Shown one piece after another: positions 1 through 7,501 of a stretch of 11,574 nucleotides of DNA. The stretch comes from an uncultured Bacteroidota bacterium (GTDB taxonomy: Bacteria > Bacteroidota > Bacteroidia > NS11-12g > UBA955), in contig CAJBVU010000357.1 of assembly GCA_903959115.1 (NCBI GenBank), forward strand, positions 1 to 11,574, given 5' to 3'. The notes under the pieces were generated by a model. That model did not search any database. It was not told the DNA's origin and was given only the letters and a program-made list of their open reading frames with translations. The first letter of the stretch is position 1, and each line of letters begins with the position of its first letter. The translations under genes were made by a program, and so were the position numbers.

Positions 1-1608
1 AGGGTGATCTTCATTTTTGAGCCGAGCTTGGTGGCGCATCCGGATTGTTCGAACAGACATCTGCGGTTTCAGTGGCAGTCGATTCAGGACTTGAATAGAA
101 CATTGCGGCGGCTGACGCTGGATCCTGGGGCTCAAGGGGAAATTAAGGCAAGTCAAATTACAGGGGTTCTTCGATCGGACATTGAGGCAAAAGGAATAGC
201 CCGACAGGTGGATGTGTTTTGGGGTGAGGCCGAAGCGGTTTTTTCGTCGTTGATGGAGGCTTTTGATGTGCAGCGGGTGCTGTCGTACCGGGAATCGGGG
301 ATTGAGAAGACGTTTCAGCGCGACAAGGCCATCGCTCAGTTGCTAAAAGAAAAGGGTGTGGTGTGGCAGGAGTTTCAGCGCAACGGGGTGTTGCGGGGTA
401 TCAAGGACCGGGTGGATTGGGACAAGCGGTGGTTTGTAACGATGTCAGAACCTCTGATAGAGAATACGTATCGGAAACAGTTGTATCCTGAGGAGTTGGG
501 GTCGTTGCTGGAAGCGTTGCAAGGCGATTTGATTAATGATTTTGCCATCCCGGAAGATGCGTTTTTGCGGTTTACTGCAGCATCTGAAGGCATGCAAATG
601 GGCGGTGAATCTTTGGCTTGGCGATACTTGCAGGGGTTTTTGTTGGAGCGACATAAATCTTACCATTACCATATTTCAAAACCCTTGCAGAGTAGGGAGT
701 CGTGTAGTCGATTATCGGTTTACATCGCTTGGGGTAATTTGTCGATTAAGCAAATTTATCAGGCCTCGAAATCGCTTAGTAAGGAGCAAAAAAACGGTCG
801 GGCGATAACGGCATTTTTGTCGCGCATCAAGTGGCATGATCACTTCGTACAGAAGTTTGAGCAGGAGTGTACGTATGAATATCGGGCGGTGAACAGGGCC
901 TTTGAGGATTTGGGGGCAGCGAACGATGCGCTGTTGTTGAAGGCTTGGAAGGAGGGTAAGACGGGGTATCCCTTGGTGGATGCGAACATGCGGGCATTGT
1001 CGGCTACGGGGTGGATCAATTTTCGGATGCGGGCGATGTTGGTGAGTTTTTTGACGCATCATTTGGACATTGATTGGCGGTTGGGGGTGTATCATTTGGC
1101 GCAGTATTTTTTGGATTACGAGCCGGGGATTCACTACACGCAGTTTCAGATGCAAGCGGGCACAACGGGGGCGAATACGGTAAGGGTGTATAATCCAGTA
1201 AAGAATGGGTTGGAGCACGACACGGAGGGTGACTTTGTGCGCAAGTGGGTGCCTGAGATAGCGGGGCTGCCGAATCATTTGATTCATCAACCATGGACGA
1301 TGACGGAGATGGAGCGGGTGTTATATGGTGTGACCTTGGGCGAGGATTATCCAATGCCGGTGGTGGCGTTGCAGGGCAAGAAGATAGCGATGGTGTCGCG
1401 GATATACGAGATGCGGAAGTCGGAGTTTGCGAAGGAGGAGAAGGTGAGGGTATTGACAAAGCACAGCAGGCCTGCCAAGGCGAAAGCACCGAAAGCACCG
1501 AAATCGCCGAAAGTACCGAAAGCACCGACATCGCCGAAGGCTCCCAAAACATCGGAAACGCCGAAATCACCCATCGAAAAGAAAAAAGGAAAGGGGAAGA
1601 AACCTTGA
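1..1608 (+). CDS. Cryptochrome/photolyase family flavoprotein, 5' end cut by window
   Basis: The product is an FAD-binding protein of the photolyase/cryptochrome family, which uses light to repair UV pyrimidine dimers or acts as a photoreceptor. The frame is open from base 1. The first visible residues (VIFIFEPSLVAHPD) match the inside of the N-terminal antenna domain, so the GTG at 4 is not the start and some 30 residues are probably missing. The FAD domain shows GGESLAWRYLQGF, KPLQSRESCSRLS, AWGNLSIKQIY, GYPLVDANMRAL, GWINFRMRAM and FQMQAGTTGANT, then YNPVKNGLEHDTEGDFVRKW. No FeS-type cysteine pattern is evident. Compared with E. coli photolyase from memory, the FAD-proximal tryptophan (W382) appears to be Phe here. 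The last ~55 residues are a Lys/Pro/Ala repeat tail unlike the folded domain. The stop overlaps the next gene. Family assignment is secure; whether it is a repair enzyme or a cryptochrome is not. Confidence 0.93.
   Translation, partial: RVIFIFEPSLVAHPDCSNRHLRFQWQSIQDLNRTLRRLTLDPGAQGEIKASQITGVLRSDIEAKGIARQVDVFWGEAEAVFSSLMEAFDVQRVLSYRESGIEKTFQRDKAIAQLLKEKGVVWQEFQRNGVLRGIKDRVDWDKRWFVTMSEPLIENTYRKQLYPEELGSLLEALQGDLINDFAIPEDAFLRFTAASEGMQMGGESLAWRYLQGFLLERHKSYHYHISKPLQSRESCSRLSVYIAWGNLSIKQIYQASKSLSKEQKNGRAITAFLSRIKWHDHFVQKFEQECTYEYRAVNRAFEDLGAANDALLLKAWKEGKTGYPLVDANMRALSATGWINFRMRAMLVSFLTHHLDIDWRLGVYHLAQYFLDYEPGIHYTQFQMQAGTTGANTVRVYNPVKNGLEHDTEGDFVRKWVPEIAGLPNHLIHQPWTMTEMERVLYGVTLGEDYPMPVVALQGKKIAMVSRIYEMRKSEFAKEEKVRVLTKHSRPAKAKAPKAPKSPKVPKAPTSPKAPKTSETPKSPIEKKKGKGKKP
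1480..1570 (+). repeat. Degenerate 9-bp tandem repeat encoding a PK-x-PK tail
   Basis: About ten imperfect copies of a 9-base unit close to CCGAAAGCA run in phase with the photolyase frame and encode successive Lys-Ala-Pro / Lys-Ser-Pro / Lys-Val-Pro triplets. The tail is strongly basic and probably disordered. The unit length is a multiple of three, so copy number could change without breaking the frame. Confidence 0.8.
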
Positions 1609-1742
1609 AGGGGGTAAAGAAGCAGCATTTGCCGAGCAAGGTGTGTGTGACTTGCGGTCGGCCCTTCGTATGGCGAAAAAAGTGGGAGCGGGATTGGGAA
1701 TCGGTGAAATATTGCAGTGATCGATGCAAGAAATCTGGTTGA
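1605..1742 (+). CDS. DUF2256 small zinc-ribbon protein
   Basis: This 45-residue protein has the DUF2256 pattern: a basic start followed by LPSK, CVTCGRPFVWRKKW, then YCSDRC. Cys14, Cys17, Cys37 and Cys41 form a likely zinc site. The family's function is unknown to me, though it is often found beside photolyase/cryptochrome genes, as here. The chosen start is TTG at 1605, whose last two bases are the first two of the photolyase TGA (TTGA overlap), with a purine-rich AAGGGGAAG stretch just upstream. This suggests translational coupling. The frame stays open upstream to 1293, but that part is out-of-frame photolyase coding sequence and does not resemble a protein domain. An alternative is that the domain is joined to the photolyase by a frameshift in the A-rich stretch before the stop. 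Domain identity is firm; the exact start is less so. Confidence 0.85.
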   Translation: MKGVKKQHLPSKVCVTCGRPFVWRKKWERDWESVKYCSDRCKKSG

Positions 1743-1744
1743 AA

Positions 1745-1775
1745 TTTGTACTTATGGATAAAATCCATAGTTTTG
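1745..1775 (+). promoter_or_regulatory. Bacteroidota promoter for the DUF2147 gene, with inverted repeat
   Basis: TTTG at 1745-1748 is followed after 19 bases by TAGTTTTG at 1768-1775, a full match to the TTTG / TAnnTTTG promoter of this phylum. The start codon lies 16 bases further on. Between the two elements sits a perfect inverted repeat, TATGGAT-aaa-ATCCATA (1753-1769), which touches the -7 element and could be a repressor site. Confidence 0.6.
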
Positions 1776-1791
1776 TTGCAAACGAAATAAG

Positions 1792-2256
1792 ATGAAAACA
1801 TTTTTACTAGCATCAGTATTGGCCGTTACAAGCTTCTTCGGAGCGGCATCGGTAAGCACCAAAAGTGGTGAGGGTGAAGCGATTGTTGGGAAGTGGTTGA
1901 ATCAAGAGGGAACCTCGCACATACAGATTTTTAAGGCCACGAACGGCAGTTTTGCGGGTAAGTTTTACGGCAAAATTGTTTGGTTGAAGGAGCCAATGAA
2001 AAACGGCAAACCCAAAGTTGATGATTTGAATCCAGATCCCAAGAAGCATTCGGTTCCTTTGTTGGGGTTGCAGATTTTAAAGAATTTCGTGTACGATGCG
2101 GACGATAAAGAATGGGAAGACGGTACCATTTACGATCCAAAAAATGGAAAAACCTATAGTTGCATTATGACATTGTCGGGGAATAATTTGAATGTCCGCG
2201 GATATGTTGGCATCTCGATGCTCGGTCGCACGGGTGTTTGGACTCGAGTGCAATAA
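1792..2256 (+). CDS. DUF2147 secreted small protein
   Basis: This is a 154-residue protein with an N-terminal signal peptide (MKTFLLASVLAVTSFFGAASVS), so it is probably periplasmic. The rest is one DUF2147 domain: IVGKWLNQEG near residue 31, then FAGKFYGKIVWLKEP, the conserved DDLNPDPKK region, GLQILKNFVYD, WEDGTIYDPKNGKTYSC, and a closing GRTGVWTRV. Length and order fit the family, which is widespread in Bacteroidota and Proteobacteria. Its biochemical role is not established to my knowledge. It has its own promoter 16 bases upstream and ends 30 bases before mnmD, which also appears to have its own -7 element, so co-transcription with its neighbours is not required. The start is set by the signal peptide. 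Confidence 0.9.
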   Translation: MKTFLLASVLAVTSFFGAASVSTKSGEGEAIVGKWLNQEGTSHIQIFKATNGSFAGKFYGKIVWLKEPMKNGKPKVDDLNPDPKKHSVPLLGLQILKNFVYDADDKEWEDGTIYDPKNGKTYSCIMTLSGNNLNVRGYVGISMLGRTGVWTRVQ

Positions 2257-2274
2257 TAGTTTGATTCGCCATCG

Positions 2275-2282
2275 TACTTTTG
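2275..2282 (+). promoter_or_regulatory. Candidate -7 element of mnmD
   Basis: TACTTTTG is an exact TAnnTTTG match that ends four bases before the first of two adjacent ATG codons. No TTG lies at the usual 17-23 base spacing upstream, so the promoter is only half supported. If used, the transcript would begin at or very near the start codon. Confidence 0.45.
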
Positions 2283-2286
2283 TAGA

Positions 2287-3009
2287 ATGATGCGCGAAGA
2301 AACCACTGAAATACGGGTGGTTGAAACCGATGACGGGAGTAGGACCTTGTATTTGCCGGGTTTGGATGAGACGTATCACTCCACCCATGGGGCTGTTACG
2401 GAATCCCGCCATGTTTATATTGAGAAAGGATTAGATTTTTGGAGAGCAGCGCATCCCAAAGCCAAAGCGGTTACCGTATTTGAGATGGGTTTGGGTACCG
2501 GTACTAATGCGATGTTGGCGATGGATTGGTGTGTGGCCAATGATTGTAAAATGCGATATTATTCGGTAGAGAAATTCCCCTTGGGGCCTGATTTGATGAA
2601 GGAATATTGGGGGCCGAAAATCCTTAGTGAAGTGGATGACCTAGTTTCTCAAGATGTATCGCGGCGCAGCGATGCAATGCATTCTTCGCCTTGGGAGCAA
2701 TGGATAGAGATTCCCTTAGGACTTGGTGGGTTTGAGATTTTTAAACACAAATCCGACATTCGAGACGCGGAGATTCCAGATGAGATAGATATGGTGTTTT
2801 GGGATGCTTTTGGACCCAAAAAACAGGACGGCGTGTGGGGTGCGGAATTGTTTCAACCCATTTTTAATGCGATGCAACAGGGTGGTATTTTTGTGACTTA
2901 CTCGGCTTCGGGCGATGTGAAACGGGCATTAAAGGAAGTTGGGTTTGGGGTTGAGAAGTTGGATGGTCCTCCGTATAAGCGACACATGTTGCGCGCCAAA
3001 AAAGATTGA
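2287..3009 (+). CDS. mnmD: tRNA 5-methylaminomethyl-2-thiouridine methyltransferase MnmD
   Basis: This SAM-dependent enzyme makes the last methylation of mnm5(s2)U at position 34 of certain tRNAs, which helps decoding of purine-ending codons. It is 240 residues long and matches the MnmC2/MnmD family. The N-terminal part has the substrate-side block LYLPGLDETYHSTHGAVTES. The SAM-binding loop is FEMGLGTGTN at 65-74. FWDAFGPKKQDGVW (Asp173) corresponds to the catalytic DAFxP segment, and the protein ends with GPPYKRHML. It lacks the FAD-dependent oxidase half found in E. coli MnmC, so it is the stand-alone form. Two ATGs in a row (2287, 2290) make the start uncertain by one codon. It shows no obvious functional tie to its neighbours. 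Confidence 0.94.
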   Translation: MMREETTEIRVVETDDGSRTLYLPGLDETYHSTHGAVTESRHVYIEKGLDFWRAAHPKAKAVTVFEMGLGTGTNAMLAMDWCVANDCKMRYYSVEKFPLGPDLMKEYWGPKILSEVDDLVSQDVSRRSDAMHSSPWEQWIEIPLGLGGFEIFKHKSDIRDAEIPDEIDMVFWDAFGPKKQDGVWGAELFQPIFNAMQQGGIFVTYSASGDVKRALKEVGFGVEKLDGPPYKRHMLRAKKD

Positions 3010-3092
3010 TTCTGATTTGCTGCGGTTTAAACGACATAAGTTGCACGCGCTGAAGGTTTGAACTAAATTATCCTCATATTTGTTTTACGATT

Positions 3093-4478
3093 ATGACTTT
3101 GCGATTTACCCCTATTTCAGAGATACAAGAAGCGTATCAGCAGCAACGCACATTGAGCAATCAGCGTGAATTTGCATCGCCTACAGAGCGAATCGCCCAG
3201 TTGAAGCGGTTGCGAAAAAGCATCGCCAAATATGAGGCGGAACTTTTGGAGGCTTTGAAAAAGGATTTGGGTAAATCGAATTACGAGGGTTTTTTAACTG
3301 AAGTGGGCGTTACCTACCAGGAAATTGATTATCATATCAAACATGTGAAACATTGGTCGGCCCATCGTCGAATCACTACCCCTTATTTTTTGTTGCCGTC
3401 GAGCAGTAAGGTAGTTCCAGAGCCTTTTGGTCAGGTGTTGATCATGGCGCCATGGAATTATCCGTTTCAGTTGTTAATGAATCCATTGATTGGAGCGCTA
3501 TCGGCTGGGAATAGAGCGATTTTGAGGCCTTCGCCGGAGGTGCCCAATGTGGCTAAGGTGATTGGAAAAGTTGTTTCTGAGGCGTTTACAAACGAAGAGG
3601 TATTTGTGGCGCAAGGCAGCATAGACGAGAATCAGTGGTTGTTGCAGCAGCAGTGGGATTATATCTTTTTTACGGGCGGACCGTTTTTGGGTAAAATTGT
3701 AGCGAAGGCGGCTGCGGAGAAACTGATTCCGGTGACCTTAGAATTGGGTGGGAAGAGTCCTGCCATTATAGAAAAGGGTTGCAATATGCAGGCTGCGGCC
3801 AAGCGTGTGATTTGGGGGAAAACAGTAAATGCAGGTCAAACTTGTATCGCGCCAGACTATGTTTGGGTGCATCATAGCGAAAAGCAGGCTTTTATTGATG
3901 CGGCCAAGATGGCGCTAGAGCAGATGTATGGCAGCGATATCGCGCAAAGTCCGGATTTTGGAAGAATGGTTAATGAACGTTCGTTCGATCGGGTAAGTGC
4001 TTATTTGAAAGGGGCAGAGGTGGTTTTTGGCGGTGGAGTAGATCGTGATAAGAAGTATATCGAGCCGACATTGGTGGCGGTGGATGGATGGAGTTCTCCG
4101 GTGATGTGTGAGGAGGTTTTTGGTCCGATTTTGCCTTTGCGGACTTATGAAACCCTCGATGAGGTGATTGGAGATGTCAATGCGCATGAAAAACCGTTGG
4201 CCTTATACTTTTTTGGCAGCGATGCTGGGGCGGAAAAGGTTCTAGCTAAGACCAGTTCAGGTGGGGTGAGCATCAACGATACTTTGGTTCATGTGGCCAA
4301 CCAGCATTTGCCTTTTGGTGGCGTTGGAGGAAGTGGATATGGTAGTTATCGTGGAAAGCACACGTTTGAGGTATTTAGTCATAAGAAATCTGTGATGCGC
4401 TCGCCGCTGTGGTTTAATGTGCCGATCAAGTATCCTCCATACAAAGGATTGGGCTTGTTGCGATGGCTTTTGGGTTGA
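3093..4478 (+). CDS. Aldehyde dehydrogenase, class 3-like
   Basis: This NAD(P)-dependent enzyme oxidises aldehydes to acids. The 461 residues match the short ALDH3/fatty-aldehyde type, which lacks the longer N-terminus of ALDH1/2. Visible catalytic features are PWNYP (Asn122), LELGGKSP (Glu217) and GQTCIAPD (Cys251). The 34-residue gap between Glu and Cys is the same as in mammalian ALDH3A1. EEVFGP, PFGGVGGSG and FEVFSHKKS follow in the expected order. The usual KPSE coenzyme-binding motif reads RPSP (145-148), which may affect NAD/NADP preference. The C-terminal hydrophobic stretch (GLGLLRWLLG) could associate with membrane, as in fatty-aldehyde dehydrogenases, but that is a guess. The gene stands alone between two intergenic gaps (83 and 118 bases) and I see no clear promoter match. 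The substrate is not evident from the sequence. Confidence 0.93.
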   Translation: MTLRFTPISEIQEAYQQQRTLSNQREFASPTERIAQLKRLRKSIAKYEAELLEALKKDLGKSNYEGFLTEVGVTYQEIDYHIKHVKHWSAHRRITTPYFLLPSSSKVVPEPFGQVLIMAPWNYPFQLLMNPLIGALSAGNRAILRPSPEVPNVAKVIGKVVSEAFTNEEVFVAQGSIDENQWLLQQQWDYIFFTGGPFLGKIVAKAAAEKLIPVTLELGGKSPAIIEKGCNMQAAAKRVIWGKTVNAGQTCIAPDYVWVHHSEKQAFIDAAKMALEQMYGSDIAQSPDFGRMVNERSFDRVSAYLKGAEVVFGGGVDRDKKYIEPTLVAVDGWSSPVMCEEVFGPILPLRTYETLDEVIGDVNAHEKPLALYFFGSDAGAEKVLAKTSSGGVSINDTLVHVANQHLPFGGVGGSGYGSYRGKHTFEVFSHKKSVMRSPLWFNVPIKYPPYKGLGLLRWLLG

Positions 4479-4524
4479 TGATTTGTTTCGCAATTGTTGA
4501 TTTGGGTGTCCAATGCGTAGCAAA

Positions 4525-4558
4525 TGTTAACGGAAAGTTAACCTATCGTAAAGTTCTC
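4525..4558 (+). promoter_or_regulatory. GTTAAC repeats with 11-bp period, Pho-box-like
   Basis: GTTAAC occurs at 4526-4531 and again at 4537-4542, exactly 11 bases apart, with a weaker GTAAAG at 4548-4553 in the same register. An 11-bp period places each copy on the same DNA face, as in the PhoB boxes of other phyla. The array ends just before a TAATTTTG element. A response-regulator site is plausible; the identity of the regulator is inferred. Confidence 0.4.
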
Positions 4559-4559
4559 T

Positions 4560-4592
4560 TAATTTTGGGGTAACACTGATTCATGAATTTTG
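4560..4592 (+). promoter_or_regulatory. Candidate promoter elements of the TonB receptor gene
   Basis: There are two possibilities. TAATTTTG at 4560-4567 is a perfect -7 match without a good -33 box, as expected for an activator-dependent promoter placed behind the repeats. Alternatively, TTTG at 4564-4567 and GAATTTTG at 4585-4592, 17 bases apart, form a pair ending four bases before the ATG. I cannot choose between them from sequence. Confidence 0.4.
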
Positions 4593-4596
4593 CGGT

Positions 4597-7461
4597 ATGG
4601 TAAATTCCATACGTAAAGCAATTGTTTTGATTTTTATCGCAGCAGGGTTTTGTACTGTTTCTGCGCAAACTGGAAAAGGTTTATTGGTTGGTAAAGTGAT
4701 GTCGGAGACAGGGAGGGTGCTCGTAGGTGCCAAGCTGTTTGTGACAGGATCTCAAGACTCTGGTGTTACTGATGTAGAAGGCAAGTTTTCTTTCGCGGTG
4801 CCGGTTGGTGCTAGAAAGGTATTTGTTGAAGCAGACGGGTACGATGTTCTTGAGGATTCTGTGATGATTGAGTTAGACAAGGAATTTTTCTTGAATCCCG
4901 TGATGTCTACAATTTCGCGAATGGAGGGTGTGGAGATTGTGAAGCGGAAGAAGCCCAAGGAAAATACTGTGGCTGCTGCCATTCAAACGAAGCAGTTATC
5001 GTCTGGAATGGTTGAGGCCATTAGTGCGGAGGATTTTGCGAAGACAACCATCAGAACGACATCGGATGCCATTAAGCGCATTCCAGGTGCTACTATTTCT
5101 GAAGGTAAATTCGCCAACATTCGCGGTATGTTTGATCGTTACAATGCGGGTTATCTGAATGGTGCGCCATTGCCAAGTACAGAGAGCGATCGCAAAGCGT
5201 TTTCGTTTGATGTGATTCCAGCGGCATTGTTAGACAATATTGTGGTTGTAAAGAGTGCTACGCCGGATATGATTGGTGATTTTGGAGGTGGAATCATACA
5301 GATCAACACCAAGAGTGTACCTGAGAAATTTATTCAAACTGCATCAATAGGTTTTCAGTATAACAGCATAACCACCTTTAATACGATGGATGCTTTTGGT
5401 TTGGAGGGTAGTGAATATTTGGGTTTGCCATCGGCCAAGCGTAATATTCCTGTATTGGATCCAAAGATGGGTTTTGAACCGCATACTACTTCGAAAGATC
5501 CGGAGTTGAATGCCCGTGAGACCTTGAAGTTCAACAATGATTGGAGTTTGAAGAAGGTGAATGTTATGCCTGCGCCTAGATTTTCTTATTCTTTGGGTAT
5601 GCCATTTAAGTTGGGTAAGAAGGAAGCAGGATTGCTGGTGAGTTGGAATTATGCGATATCACCAAGAAGAAGCGAAGGAAATATTGTGTCGAAAGATTAC
5701 AGTACCAACTACACATATAAGGATTTCAATGACGAGATTTTGACCACCAACGTGCAAAATGGTGGCGTGGTAAATTTGAGTGTGAAGTTGAATAAAAAGA
5801 ACCGGATTGATTTTAGGAATTTGTTGAGTTTGACATACGATGCGGGTTCAACTTTGCGCTCGGGGTTAACGGATGCCGACAATGGTATGTACAGTGAGGG
5901 GTTCTCGAATCAGGTGAACTTTAATCGTTTGATAAGCAGTCAGGTGAATGGGTTGCACAGTTTTGGTAAGGACAAGAGCAAGTTGACTTGGGTGTTGAAT
6001 TATGGAAATACTTACAGGGCGGTGCCTGATTTCAGGATTGCGAATTATGCGTTGCCAGAAGGCGATATTGCGAATAGGCAGTTGGTATTGAATGCATTTT
6101 TCAATGCGGGTACGGGTCGTTTCTTTAGTTACATGAATGAAACCAACGTGTCGGCGAGCACAGATTACAGCTACAATGCAGATTTGGGTAAAACGCATCA
6201 TGTATTTAAAACAGGAGTATTTGCGCAGAATCGTGTGAGAGACTTTCAGAGCAGACAATTCGTGTATGCACCTGTGGGTGGATTTAAGCCTAGCAGTGCT
6301 TTGCCAGAGCAGGATTTGGGTGCTTCAGCGATATCGGCGTCGAACATTTATTTGATTGAAAAAACTGCGGTTGATAAGGATTTGTATGAGGGAAGGAGTT
6401 CTTTGGCAGCGGGTTATGTGATGACAGAAAATCATTTGCCATTGTTCAAAACTGGCAAGAAGGTGAATTATTTGAAGTTAATTTATGGTGTTCGTGTAGA
6501 GCGTTTTACCCAGAGTTTGAACAATAATTATTTCAGACAAGCGGGTAAGGTGATGAGTGATTTGGGTGTGAATATTGATTGGTTGCCATCGCTGAACGTG
6601 ATTGCCCCTTTGACCGAGCGCAGCAATTTGCGTGCGGCCTATTATCGCACAGTGAATCGCCCCGAGTTGAGGGAGATGGCTCCTTTTGCGTTCTATAATT
6701 TCAGTATCAATTCTGAGGTTTTGGGGAACGTGAATTTGCGCAGGGCTTTCATTAACAATGCGGATTTGCGTTGGGAGGTGTTTACTAATAAGCAAGATAT
6801 GATTAGCGTGGGTGCTTTCTACAAAGAGATATTGAATCCCATTGAAATCAGTTTGGATGTTTCTCAAGCGTTAATTCGTACGTTCACTTATGGCAATGAA
6901 TCTAGGGCTACCAACGTAGGTACGGAGGTTGAAATGCGTAAGAACTTGGGTTCGTTGAATCGCGGATCAAAGTGGTTGCGTGATTTAACCTTCTACGGAA
7001 ACTTTGCGTTGATTCGTTCAGCGGTGGCTTTTACCGGAGCTTCGAGCAGTGTGGCAAATCGTCCATTGCAGGGCCAGAGTCCTTACGTGGTGAACGCGAG
7101 TTTATTCTACGAACACAAAGGATGGCAGATTAATACCAGTTTCAATAAGATTGGACAGCGTATCGCATACATTGGTGTGGCTCAGGCCATTCAGCCTTTT
7201 GGTGCGGACATTTATGAATTTGGACGTAGCATTTGGGATTTGCAGTTTGGCAAGGAAATGGGGAAAGATGGAAAATTGGGTACAGTTAAACTCACATTGG
7301 GTGATTTGTTGGCTCAGAAAACGGTTTTCTTTCAGGATTTAAATAACAATGGTAAATATGATGCCAAGGCTTGGACCGATGCGGATAAGAACGGCGACAA
7401 TACATTATTCAGTTTTACAAACGGCAGACAAGTCACAGTTACCTATAGTTTCAAATTTTAA
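4597..7461 (+). CDS. TonB-dependent outer-membrane receptor with carboxypeptidase-like N-terminal domain
   Basis: This is a 954-residue outer-membrane barrel that imports a ligand using energy from TonB. A signal peptide (1-23, ending VSA) is followed by a carboxypeptidase-regulatory-like beta-sandwich (about 28-105: LVGKVMSETG, GVTDVEGKFSFAVP, GYDVLEDSV). Next comes the plug (about 130-245) with IRGMFDRYNAGYLNG near 174-188 and GDFGGGIIQINTKS near 227-240. The remainder is the beta-barrel, with NRPELREMAPFAFYNF and a C-terminal strand ending in VTYSFKF. This is not a SusC gene with a SusD partner: no SusD follows. Near the C-terminus are two calcium-loop-like motifs, D914-L-N-N-N-G and D928-A-D-K-N-G. 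It is followed by a T9SS-exported protein gene, a plausible surface partner. The ligand is unknown; upstream repeats hint at phosphate control. Confidence 0.95.
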   Translation: MVNSIRKAIVLIFIAAGFCTVSAQTGKGLLVGKVMSETGRVLVGAKLFVTGSQDSGVTDVEGKFSFAVPVGARKVFVEADGYDVLEDSVMIELDKEFFLNPVMSTISRMEGVEIVKRKKPKENTVAAAIQTKQLSSGMVEAISAEDFAKTTIRTTSDAIKRIPGATISEGKFANIRGMFDRYNAGYLNGAPLPSTESDRKAFSFDVIPAALLDNIVVVKSATPDMIGDFGGGIIQINTKSVPEKFIQTASIGFQYNSITTFNTMDAFGLEGSEYLGLPSAKRNIPVLDPKMGFEPHTTSKDPELNARETLKFNNDWSLKKVNVMPAPRFSYSLGMPFKLGKKEAGLLVSWNYAISPRRSEGNIVSKDYSTNYTYKDFNDEILTTNVQNGGVVNLSVKLNKKNRIDFRNLLSLTYDAGSTLRSGLTDADNGMYSEGFSNQVNFNRLISSQVNGLHSFGKDKSKLTWVLNYGNTYRAVPDFRIANYALPEGDIANRQLVLNAFFNAGTGRFFSYMNETNVSASTDYSYNADLGKTHHVFKTGVFAQNRVRDFQSRQFVYAPVGGFKPSSALPEQDLGASAISASNIYLIEKTAVDKDLYEGRSSLAAGYVMTENHLPLFKTGKKVNYLKLIYGVRVERFTQSLNNNYFRQAGKVMSDLGVNIDWLPSLNVIAPLTERSNLRAAYYRTVNRPELREMAPFAFYNFSINSEVLGNVNLRRAFINNADLRWEVFTNKQDMISVGAFYKEILNPIEISLDVSQALIRTFTYGNESRATNVGTEVEMRKNLGSLNRGSKWLRDLTFYGNFALIRSAVAFTGASSSVANRPLQGQSPYVVNASLFYEHKGWQINTSFNKIGQRIAYIGVAQAIQPFGADIYEFGRSIWDLQFGKEMGKDGKLGTVKLTLGDLLAQKTVFFQDLNNNGKYDAKAWTDADKNGDNTLFSFTNGRQVTVTYSFKF

Positions 7462-7501
7462 GAATTGATATTTTTTGGTCTCACAAGTGTGGGGCTTATT
7501 G

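Noticed and set aside
4..6. GTG as start of the photolyase-family gene
   Set aside because: The frame is open to base 1 and the first residues match the inside of the N-terminal domain, so the true start lies outside the window.
1293..1604. Upstream extension of the DUF2256 frame
   Set aside because: It is out-of-frame photolyase coding sequence; the Glu/Ser/Thr repeats only mirror the 9-bp repeat.
712..1813. Long antisense reading frames (712-1290 and 1016-1813 on the - strand)
   Set aside because: They lie opposite strongly biased coding sequence and give low-complexity proteins rich in Pro, Ser and His without recognisable domains.
3025..3032. GTTTAAAC palindrome after mnmD
   Set aside because: A single 8-base palindrome without loop, T tract or partner site; likely chance.
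3057..3082. Promoter for the aldehyde dehydrogenase gene (TTTG ... CATATTTG)
   Set aside because: The spacing is only 14 bases and the -7 element has a mismatch; not convincing.
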